From: Apiospora phragmitis
Taxonomy: Eukaryota > Ascomycota > Sordariomycetes > Amphisphaeriales > Apiosporaceae
Direction: 5' to 3'
NCBI GenBank assembly: GCA_038363925.1
Contig: JAQQWL010000009.1
Coordinates: 2,108,001-2,172,000, forward strand
DNA length: 64,000 nucleotides
The notes beneath the pieces are model-generated. The model was given only the letters and a program-made list of their open reading frames with translations, did no database searches and was not told the origin of the DNA. A program made the translations under genes and the position numbers. Of the stretch, positions 54,099-64,000 are shown in pieces. Numbering within the stretch: the first letter of the stretch is position 1; the number at the start of each line of letters is the position of its first letter.

Positions 54099-56106
54099 TC
54101 GCGCCCAAGGCGTTTCCGATGGGCGTTGGGGGAAATGTATTTACGGGGTTTGGGACACCAAGGGGGCGTCGATACCATATTGAGAAGGATACCCTGGGCT
54201 GGAACAGGCTCTTCCTGGAAACTGTACAGAGTTTCGGCGTTGGATGAGCTGGTCGCTGGGATGGGAGAAGACGGATTTATTGAGCGAGTCTTCACAAAAG
54301 CGATACCACACATATATGTGACAAACTGTCATGAACTTTATCCTAATGAGATAATTCGATATATTCTCCATCGACGTTTCGTCACTTGCCCTATCGTGAC
54401 CCTCGCCAGTTTTCTTTGCTTCGGATGTTTTACTATGATTATGACCTCTTAACCCACCTGCTTCCTGTCTACTTAGCATACTAGGGGGCATGAGACGATG
54501 CATTTAGACACAACACTTTGGCCACCATATCCAAGACACTATTGGGAGTGATGAGATCATTGCCCTTGTACAAGTCGCCAGAACTGTGTCAGCCCTATCG
54601 CAATGATGATGCGTCACAGCCAGTCGCCCTTGATGAATCGAGTCACATCACAATATCCAACTTTGCAGCAGAAGGCCCCAAAGACAGTTGCACTAATCTG
54701 AAAAGACGTGGATCCAGCCACACCAAGTGGTGCCTCTATGCCCTTTACAGCCAAGAAGCGAATAAGAGGTTACCGTGTTGGGAACAAGTTATAGCCTAGT
54801 CCATGTCCCAATTTGGTCTTTTGCACTATTCTCGGGACTATTACGCCTACTACCTGCCCGTCTAGCTGACAGCCCAAGATTGCTTGCTCAACGACTTTAC
54901 AGACTAGGACGAGGGAAAGGCTGGCCTAGGTGAAGTAGGTAGGTGAGTGGGTAGAGAGGGACGGAGGCAAGGGCGAGAATTCGAGAGACGGCGGTGTCAA
55001 CGGCGTCACACCGGCCGCTTTGCGCACGTAAAAAAAACCCAGAAAGGGGGGCGCCCGGTCACTAAACAACGTAGAATTGGCATGATGAACCCCCCGAGCT
55101 AACACAGCAAGCTACAGTAGCCTCTTCACCTGGAATTGGATCAACCTGTTAGGATTAGGGGGGACGACGACCGGTAGAGCGATCGACAACGGCGGGCGTG
55201 GCGCGTGTCGGGCATTTGGCCCTATGGGAAATAGGTTTTTCCCCCTTTCCCTCACTAACTCACTCGTCTGCCCACGCACGCTCACTTACACGAAACGACG
55301 ATGCGTTAGGCTACAGTAGAGTGACAGGTAGTGGTCTCTCCGTCCTAGCTGCGACGATCACAACGCTGCGTTAAGAGAGCTTTAGGGGCAACGGGGTCGG
55401 CGGCAAGGGCGTCGAATAGAGAGAGAGGCAATATAGATAGAGCGAAAAGGCAAGAAACGCATCCGGGGGCGGCCCTGCCCAGCCTTTTCCAACGGCTGGA
55501 CGTTTCCTGTTGGTCGCCTGACTGATACTGGTAAACTAAAGCTCCGGGCGGGTTGGCGGACGGGCGGCTGTGTGCTATGGATGCTATGGATGCCATGATA
55601 TGGCATTGTTATGCCATCCTGCCCCCTGCCCAATCCACCACCGCCGACCATCCGAATATTCGAAACAAGAAACGGGCATCAGTTCTCAGAGGGAGAGGGA
55701 GAGAGAGCAAGACGTGTGCGGAACTGCTGCGCGATGGTGTGTGCATGTGTGTGCGTCCGTTACGTGCGTGAGCTGATGTGCCCTGCTGAATCCGGATGAG
55801 TTTGAGCAAGAAAATCATCGCTTGCCAACTGCGAGAGATACAAAGACACACATGGAGATGCATTGTCATCAGAGTCAGAAAATGCACGCATTCTTTAAGG
55901 GATCACGACAGTGGTGGTATTGTTTTGGCCCGTCAACGAAACAACCATTCGTTTATTTGCTCTCTCGCTCTCACTCTCTCGGTGGAGAGATGGAGGGTGG
56001 GCAGAATAGTGAGTTGATTAGCTCGTCACCTACAAAATAAGGATGTTACCGACAGAGAGGGAGCTGATCGACCGTTAACGGGCAGATCATTGCAAACTGG
56101 ACTGAA

Positions 56107-56129
56107 GGGGGGAAGAGGGGGGGGGGGGG
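56107..56129. repeat. Poly-G tract
   Basis: A run of about 13 G preceded by shorter G-runs, with further runs at 59177-59190. Quadruplex-prone and error-prone. Confidence 0.85.
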
Positions 56130-56880
56130 CCGTGTGCTCAGTACATGGTCCTTGCGTGGGGCAAGCAGGCGCAAGTTTTCTTTTCTTTTTCTGTCTTGTG
56201 TTTCTGTTTCCCTGGGACGCCCATTCCCAAGTCACAGCCGTAATAACGACACCCCCCTTGGAATTTACGTTGCTGAAGATCCAACACAACGGCCGTTGAT
56301 ATGGACTAGGGATCCCCGTTTCACTCCCACCCCCCTTCACACGCCCAACCAGGAATCCCCTCGGCAGCCAATAGTCCCAAGTTACGATACATATCCAATT
56401 TGCGCAGAAAAAAACCCGATCGCCGCACCTGCAACCCGCTGTAATTAAGATTTGGGATTACATTGTAGGAGAAGTGAGCAAGAGGTGATTCGCATTGAAA
56501 GCAGTCGAACTACGCTAGAACGGTAGAAGAAGGAGTGGGAAGGGGAGGAAAAGGAAACAACCGCCTCAAAAGAAACCACATGCGACTGGCTGCATAGTGG
56601 ATTTGCTGGTAATGATGATGGTGATGATGATGAGCTCCTACTAATGTGGTGGGAAAGATGGCTGACCCAGCTCAGTGGATTGACAATCTGCTTGGTTTCC
56701 TTCCCACCGAACACCGATCAAAGCACGCATTCGGACAGATCCTTTTTCTTTTCTTGTCTTACCGTGTAACACACACACAGGCCGGGCCACAGTCAGAGCC
56801 CACGTTTCCCCTCGTACTGCGGTGAAACAAGCTTAAGTGTATTGGAAGGCTTTGCCATACACTGTTGCCCGGTGTGCCTG

Positions 56881-56913
56881 CCGACCATCATCCGACCATC
56901 ATCCGACCATCAT
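56881..56913. repeat. 11-bp tandem repeat, three copies
   Basis: CCGACCATCAT is repeated three times without change. Confidence 0.95.
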
Positions 56914-57775
56914 GGCCAGTTGGTCGTTTCACTTCGCCGTGTACCCTACCACGCATGTGGTAATGCACGATTGTGACGATTCAATCGTCCACAACGACTA
57001 CAGATGATGATGATATGACTGATTGGCCGAGGCGCATCGGAGCTTTTCCTCGGGCACAGCGCCGGGCAGGGTACACAGTATCCAACCCTTGCATAACATC
57101 CTCCCCCCTCCCCTACCCTTCCTTCGGGTTCTTTTCGTTGGATTGATTGCCTTGCCTTGCCTTGGCCTTGCGTGCAAGTGATATACTGTAAACAACTCAT
57201 AGGACGACATGGGTTCTTCCTCTCGACATGCTACCTACCCTTTTGCCCACCCACCACCGCCACGCATTCAATCGTCTCGATTGACTACTAAATCTCTGTT
57301 GGGTTCAACGGCTCAACGATATTCTTAGATCCTCACTGGCAAGTGAACAAACAGTATCTGCGTGCACACACGTTGGTGTATGCGAGTTTCTGTTGGAATC
57401 TCCGAGCCTGGACCCAAGTCTCTCTTTGCAATACCAGCAACCCCGACCCTTGCATTAGGCTCTTCGATAGTACGGAAAACCGAGTGCAACTGACTGGATT
57501 GTACGAGATTAGATCTGAGTGTGTGTGGGTGGTGTGGTGTGTCAGTGTCGGTGTCGGTGCCGGTGTCAGCGTCAGTGCATCGCGCTGTTGTCGTAGTTAA
57601 AGTACTTGAAGACATGACACAACCTAGACTGTCTGTCAGTTCAAGATTGACACATTTGGCGTGGTGCACAGATTTCGATCTGCCAATCTCGTCTCATCCA
57701 TCCTCATGTCAGGCTTGCAGTGTGGCTAATCAGCGCCTACTACTGTAACCTCTACCTACTGACTTCAGCAGTGAC

Positions 57776-57806
57776 GCAAGGCGAGGCAAGGCAAGGCAAG
57801 GCAAGG
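57776..57806. repeat. GGCAA pentanucleotide repeat
   Basis: GCAAGGCGAGGCAAGGCAAGG-type pentamers, about six units, one with a G variant. Confidence 0.9.
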
Positions 57807-60800
57807 AATCCGTTAGCCCAAGCTGACCGTTTCAACGTTTTCGTGGGCTGGCCTTCTTCCCCTTGCGTAATTGTACTACTCTACTCTCGTCATCTTACTG
57901 TGTTTTTAGGCTATCGATCGCGGGACTGGCAAAGCCGGAGCTATGCCGTTTCCGGAGCATGTCTGAACTGGTTTCGGTTCACCATTAATCGGCGACGGAG
58001 ACGGTGGGGAAAAGGGTGCTGGTGATGATGAAAAGAAGATGAAGGGGTTCTTCCTTCTGTTTCCTCAATGCAGTCTAGTGCTCTCTTGCATCATGCCCTG
58101 TTTCGACTCTGTTCCCATTTCAGGTTGCATGGACTTGCAGCAGAAATCATCTATGATGATCTTCCGCCGTTGCTTGGAGGGGTGGACCCAGGTCTCTAGT
58201 AGGTGCGCTATACTTACCGCAGAGACTCCTCCAGCAGCAGTGATGGACAGTAGTAGTCGATCTGTGCATTTGTCTCCTTCATCTACCCACTAATGCAATT
58301 GCAGAGTTCTGTCTTTCTACTTTGGGCCTGCTGCTGCTCTTGGCCTGCCTGATCCTGATCCAGAGTGACCCGGTGAGCATGCGACTATTGATATGACGAT
58401 GTTCTTCTGGTCGACAGGGGGTGTTTCTGTGCTGCAGTGGGGTCCGCCTCGACATTTGGGGATAAACATGCTGTCAAGTTTAAACAACATCAATAACACA
58501 GCATCAACAACGGTAGAGCTGCTCGGCGGGAAACCGGTAGCCCACTTGGAGAGCCACGAGCGCCCGAGGCGCCTAACCCACCTGCTTGGTTGCTTATATA
58601 TGTAGCACCTTTACTTCCTTGTTTCTGCACTTTCGGGCCATTTATAGAGAGCTGTGCCGACTAGTGACTCAGCTAACAACAAACAATTCATGCAGCTTCC
58701 GCCCAGCCAGGGCCGTGTGTTGTTGCGCTGTGCTGTGATGTGCTGTGCTGTGCTTCACCGGCTTCAGGATCAACACGGCCAGGGCTGGTGTTTCAGTTGT
58801 CTTGAGAGAGCGTCCATGGCGGTCTACTGTTTGGACTGGGATAGGCTGTCAAGTGACTCTATATTGCATGCAGCACAGTAGTCTAATGAGGTATTGGCAT
58901 TCGCTCCTCCGCTCTCATCTTGTTCGTTGCCCATGGTCCCCCTGTCCAATTGTGCCCATCAGCTGGCCGGCTGGGGCTGCTGCTGGGGCTGCTCCATTCT
59001 TCGCTCTGCAGGGGCTGGCTGGCTGGCTGGGGGCTGGCAGGACCCCGTATTGGCTGCAAAGGGACAAGGGCCAGTGGATGGCGTACCCGTTCTTCTGTCT
59101 TTACCAGCCGGCTGGATGAGCTGCACAGGGTTCATGATTGGAGGTGGCAGGGGAGCAGAGGAACCCAGCCTGACAAGGGGGGGGGGGTGGAAATGTCGAT
59201 CAAAGAACGTTCATCCCACCTTATTAATTTGAGGTACTTTACTTTGTATATTGGAACCCTGCCGGGTCTAAGTGAGGGTGGTATCCCGCACGCCAATTGA
59301 CAAGGAGATGGGTTTTCTTTGCTTCTTTCTGGTCGCCGACCACGAAAACCAATCAGAGGCCACGATGCGATTGCTCATGACAGGCGCCCCTGTAAGTGCG
59401 TTGTGAATAGAGATGGAAATAAGCAAAACAAACGGTGGGAAAATGAAGGAGAAAATAAGCAGAAAAAAAATGCCAAATGGGCGATCAATGCAAGATCGCA
59501 TCTCTACAGATTTGTATCACCTACATGAATAGGTGCCCAACCGTTGCCCAATATCCATCTACACTTTGTGGCCTGAACCTCAGCTTCATGGTCCCCTTCC
59601 CATCCCCGGCACGTTGTGCTTCCGTCCTCCCCTCGACCCCTTATTCTTAGTACATAAGTGTGTAATCCTTCTCACGGCCACCCACTCAACCCCTGCCCCC
59701 TTTTCCCGGCCGTTTCGATCCCATCTGGCAAGCAGCCAACGGTCCAGATTGACCCTGCCACATTCTTCCATCTCAGACATTGTGCACACCGATTGGGGCA
59801 GGGATGGCCCCTATGCAAGCAAACATTATCTGTTACTCCTGCGGGCTGCATATGCGAGATCCACCTCAGATCGTATACCGCCATAGCAACAACACACACG
59901 TTGCAAGAAAAAAGTAAGGCATCCATCTAGGGTTGGAGAGACAGGAAGAAGAAGTAAAAGGAAAGTACATGGTATAGCCCGCCCGACACACATATCTAGT
60001 GACGAACCGGTGGATCAAGCGGGAAAAAAAAGGACGAATGTTTGAGCCGGCATGAACCTCAAGAAATGAGTATATGTCGTTTTTTTTTCCTTCTCTACAT
60101 TCATCTATAGTATCTACCCGGGAGGATGCCGAGTAGATGTGTTTGTATTCCGTATATCCCAGCGATCTGGTTCAGCTACGGACAGGGATGAAGAACTCGG
60201 TTATCGACCGATCTGGTGACACCCTCCCTTGCTTACTTTTCCCTCCTCGTTCCCATCATCCGTGTAGCTTATCTCCAGTCACTATACGAAGTTCCTCTCA
60301 TTGGGGATGTTGGGGGTGCACACGTTTTAAACACATACATATACACATCCACCCAAATGTATACGTACATTTGCATTGGGGTTACGCAGGAAGTGCATGT
60401 ACGGTTTGTCGTACAGATCGTATCGTGACGACCCAGCAAACAGCAGCAACAGCAGAGCGCCACAGGCGGCCAGACCCCTCCCGGCCTCCTAGCCGCCCGC
60501 AGCCCGTTTCCGTTGCCTTGCGTTGCCTCTGGTTTCGGAAAACGACGGATAGCAGGCCATATCCAATCGGTGATATGATTTGAAGAGATGTATGGAATCA
60601 AGTAACACCAAGACCAACACTGCCACTGCCACTGCCACCACCAGTGGGAAAAGAAGGTAGCTTGTCCGATCACACACAAATGTGTACACGTACACGTACA
60701 CGTACATCCGCACGTGCATCTCAGAGAAGGGGGAGGGGGACACAACCATAAACACGCATATCGCGTTGCAGAACGCGCAAGTGACACAGTGTCTAGCAAA

Positions 60801-61986
60801 TGTCGTGTTTACCCTCGGGTCGGGCGCCAGAGAGATCGGTGGATGACGACAAACGACGGCGGAGAGGGGGTGACAGGACAAGACAAGACACAAGTTCGGA
60901 AGAGCAGCAGCATATACAAACACGCATACACATGGCGTACATGCACGCTCGAAGCCATTCACGTAGTTGGGTCATTCATTGGTTCTTGCCTCTCACATCC
61001 ACGACGACGCCGAGACATCCAGGCATGCCTATTATTGAACCCAATTCTGCGCGACGTAGAAATGGTTCATACCGCGACGACTCGCCTCACTATCGATTCT
61101 ATGATGCCATGCGATACCTACCTGTTTCTGCCAGCGTACCTACCCCATGCTGACAGTTAAGTAAAGGTTGAGGCTAGGGTCGCGGGGAAAACGGTGCAGC
61201 GCCAGGTACGGACTGACTGTCTCGATATGACATGGGGAGACTCACTCGCAGTACCATCATGTCCCTACTTAGCTCCTCGTACGATGAACACGGAGGAGGT
61301 GAACCGGCCAGAGCTAGACTAAGTCAGATGTAGTCTGCCGAGATACTCGAGCGTCCTCATCATCCTAACCTACATGGTCTCTCTCTCTCCCTTCTGGTCT
61401 CATGGATGTGGAACAGGCCAGCTCGCGATGTACCAACATAACCAGGTTCCAGCTGCCGCCATTGCGGAGGAGAGCTGGAGTTCAAATGCAGCCAGAGGCG
61501 TTTCTCTAATGCTCACTACTGCTGTGACACTTTAGGCCAAAAGGTCTAGAGCCGTATCCGTCAGAGGGGTCCTCAAGTCCAAGCCTCACTTCAGCATGGT
61601 CGGTAGGTAAAGCTGTTAGTAGAAGCCATCGTTGGAGCTATCGAACGCGTACCATGCTATGTATGAAGGCTATCTAGGCTGAGAAGTCTACCCTTCCCTT
61701 CAACTCAGACCGTTCCTTCGACATGCCCCTAGCATCAACGTGCCTTCACACCAGCCGTGCACCCAGTCGTGACAGCTTCTAGTGCAAGTGAAGACGCCTG
61801 CTCGCAGCTCAACCCATTGTCCACTAACTTGCTCTGCCAAAGCTTATTCTTTAGTGTTGAATGCGTTAAAAACAGCTTCATCAAGCCATTTCTTCTCTGC
61901 CAGCATGCAGTCCCTCCGACAGGGCGCCGCGCCATACTCTTGGCATCCAGAACTTCCTAACCGCCTGGTTTTACTGGGATCAGACC

Positions 61987-63949
61987 TTACGTCTGGCTCG
62001 ACTGTCGGCTTTTGTCTCGCGATACGGCCAGGGAGGCCGCGATCTGAGCGCTTGTTCGTCTGCTCTGCGGGCCTGGCAGTCGCGGCCGCGGATTCGGGGA
62101 ACTCTTGCTGAGGTCCGTATCTCCGGCCAACGAGAGCGAGCCGACACTTGGGCTGCTGCGTGAAGAGTTGGCCCTTATCACGGTATTCATGCTCCCCGTA
62201 GAGTCGTGGGTGCGGATACCGGCAAACACGTCTTCGGCGGTCCGCGTCGGCGTAGTGCTAGCGAGAGCTCTAGGGCTACGGCTCCACGTCAACGGCCGGC
62301 CCTCAAGGTGCGGACGTGGCTGGCGTGCGATGCTGCCCTCCTGAGAGTGAGGAGTCGACGTGCGGCGCGCCGAGAAGGGACTGGGCTTAGAGGCTTCTGT
62401 AGGCGTGGCTTGGGGATTGCCGAACCTGCTCATACGTTCTCGTAGGAGCCGTCACGCCACGTTTCTCGGCAGAACCGTCCTCGTTCGGCTGGGGTGTACT
62501 TTCTTTGACGGCTCCAGTGGTAAAATCATCATCGCCCCCGCAAAAGAGAAGCGGCTTTCCCGAGCGACGTTGTATCTTCGGCCGTTCTTCGTTTCTAGAG
62601 TGGCGCCACCGTTGCGACGAGGCATTGACACCCGATCGTTGCTGTTCTCGTACGCAGCACGCTCTGAAGGGCTAGAATCGTCGCTGTCGTTACCGTCTAT
62701 TTTAGCACTAGTTCTCCCACTCGGTGTTCTCTGAGCCTCTGTGGCTTCGGTATCACCCTTGGCAGGCTCGGGACTACTCGTTAAGCTTCCTGTACCTAAT
62801 TGCGACTGCGCTGTTGACATAGTCCGCAAGTATCTGGCGTCTGTGTTTCCTGGCTCTAGAGCCGCATATCCGGTTCTAAGTCTGGGCTTGCGTCTGGGAG
62901 CCCCAGCTCTAGCTGCATCCAACAGTCTGAACTTCTCGCTAATCTTGACGTCCAATTCGGTGTTGAGGATATCTGACAAGGATCCTTATGGTCAGCCTTT
63001 CCTTAGGGGGCATGAACCACAGTTGTGGCTGCTGCAGTACGTTCCACCAAGGCAGCATGGAACCGAAAAGGGGGCTTTCTGTTGGGGTCAGGTACTCACT
63101 TGAAGATGGTTTGCTATCACCACTGCCTATTCCCTCAACTCTTTTGCCTTGGTCCAAGACTCTCAAGACCTCCGCGTCCGTTGACAAGGAATGGCCATGC
63201 AAGAACGAGACTGCAGGCTGCGACGCTACGGCTCGCGATGCGGCGTCACGAGCAGCCGCCCCATTGCGTCGTTTCTGTAGCCGAGATACGAAGTTCCTGG
63301 CATCTGGCTGACTCCTGTCCAAGATACTGTTGGTCCTCGCTAACGTGACCGTCTCGAGCCCGTTTTTCTGGGCTAGAAGAAGCTCTAGTCGTCTGATTTC
63401 GGATTTGTATTGTCCCTCACGGTTGCGGAACTCTTCTGCCAACACTGTGAAATCCTCGAAGGCGTCCTCACGCATGCGCTTAACCTCCCCGAGGGCGGCG
63501 TTCTTGGCTCTGAGCTCCTCCTGGCAATTGCTGAAGCCCTCGATGAGGCGGAGGACGTACGAGTTCAGGTGAACCGGCAGTTGCGCCAGATTCCCATCGG
63601 TCATGATGCTCACCTGAAGCGCCTCGACCATCTGGTCCAATGATGGATTGTACCTAAGATTCTCCCATCAGCACTGCCAAGCACTCTGGTCATAGTACAC
63701 GGGCGCAGTGTCTTACCACACTTTGTCTTGATTGTTGACGACGAGATCGGCGCTTGCGGGGTCCTGGGGTTCGGGCGTCGAGGAAGCATGCGTAGCGAGA
63801 CTGTGATAGCTTGACATGTGAGTAGGGCCGGATCTGCGTTGCTCCTCTGTGTCATGGGTACTGAACCGTTCTGGTAAGACGGGTGATCGCGGCGTGACTG
63901 GCGTCCTTGATCGAGGGCCAAACCGGAGCCAGTTGCCCAGATCTGCCAT
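61987..63949 (-). CDS. Conserved coiled-coil protein of unknown function, one in-frame stop
   Basis: I recognise it only as a conserved-looking fungal protein; no function is known to me. Exons 63949-63717, 63653-63100 and 62972-61987 total 591 codons and keep frame; introns are 63716-63654 (GTAAGA..TAG) and 63099-62973 (GTGAGT..CAG). The start MADLGNWLRFGPRS is followed by a Ser/Pro-rich stretch. A helical region (about 79-180) reads MVEALQVSIMTDGNLAQL and then a strong coiled coil rich in Glu, Arg and Lys (EELRAKNAALGEVKRMRED; EFRNREGQYKSEIRRLELLL). The C-terminal half is low-complexity with SSP, TPTRT and basic clusters. A TGA at 62454-62452 interrupts the frame, while coding sequence continues directly after it (RLLRERMSRFGNPQ). 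So it is a truncated product, a substitution or an error. Disordered plus coiled-coil character suggests a scaffold role (inference only). Confidence 0.7.
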
Positions 63950-64000
63950 CTCGTCGTTTGGGATGAGCCATCAGGTGGTAGGTGGTAGGTGGTCCTCTTG
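63950..64000. other. 5' flank of the coiled-coil gene
   Basis: Only 51 bp are present, with a TAGGTGGTAGGTGG run. Nothing further can be said. Confidence 0.4.

Larger units (their letters stand above)
54099..61986. other. 7.9-kb gene-free region downstream of flbD
   Basis: I find no supported gene. It carries many tandem repeats (56881-56913, 57776-57806; GTCGGT/GTCAGT hexamers near 57540-57580; GCTGT runs near 58725; GGCT runs near 59000-59040; CACGTA runs near 60685), poly-G tracts and overlapping short frames without known motifs. Confidence 0.5.

Noticed and set aside
56881..56913. CRISPR-like repeat array
   Set aside because: The 11-bp units are directly adjacent without spacers; it is an ordinary tandem repeat in a eukaryotic genome.

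Overview
The window looks like a chromosome segment of a filamentous ascomycete (Pezizomycotina), probably a Sordariomycete. The class is inferred from gene content and was not tested by any search. Supporting signs are short introns (about 50-130 bp, mostly GTAnGT...AG), a PTH11-type receptor with a CFEM domain, a FlbD-type Myb regulator, DUF7025-type AAA ATPases and DUF7708-type STAND-like proteins. Gene density is low. Twelve protein loci are recognisable, in clusters separated by long stretches rich in simple repeats.

Layout. (1) 0-8 kb is a block of three adjacent damaged genes: a secreted GH18 chitinase with a CBM18 domain and three in-frame stops, a DUF7025/AAA ATPase with frame breaks and a stop, and a DUF7708 STAND-like gene with at least three stops and two frameshifts. 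Most stops can be explained by C-to-T or G-to-A changes at CpA/TpG. (2) 10.4-12.1 kb holds a CFEM/PTH11-like receptor on the minus strand. (3) 12-20.5 kb has no recognisable gene; it contains a 12-bp minisatellite and a strand-biased tract. (4) 20.5-21.9 kb is the peptide:N-glycanase homologue PNG1. (5) 22-27.7 kb has no recognisable gene. (6) 27.7-31.1 kb is a divergent pair, a short-chain dehydrogenase and a CYP505-like P450. (7) 32.0-36.3 kb is a tandem housekeeping pair, SEC23 and RPL12, both intact with clean introns. (8) 40.4-45.2 kb is a fungal O-GlcNAc transferase-like GT41 gene with three apparent 1-nt frameshifts. (9) 45.2-62 kb is a very sparse region with flbD in the middle, flanked by about 8 kb on each side full of microsatellites. 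(10) 62.0-63.9 kb is a conserved coiled-coil protein of unknown function with one in-frame stop.

How the genes fit together. SEC23 (COPII coat), RPL12 (ribosome stalk base), PNG1 (deglycosylation of ERAD substrates) and the GT41 enzyme are core cell biology. FlbD controls conidiation in relatives. The receptor, chitinase, P450/SDR pair and STAND-like gene are accessory or environment-facing functions.

Two cautions. Single-base frameshifts recur in genes that are normally conserved (GT41, flbD, CFEM receptor), so indel errors in the assembly are a real alternative to pseudogenisation there. The in-frame stops in the left block are substitutions and are not explained that way. I did not find a clearly novel defence or mobile system. 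The most unusual features are the decayed block at 0-8 kb and the isolation of flbD.
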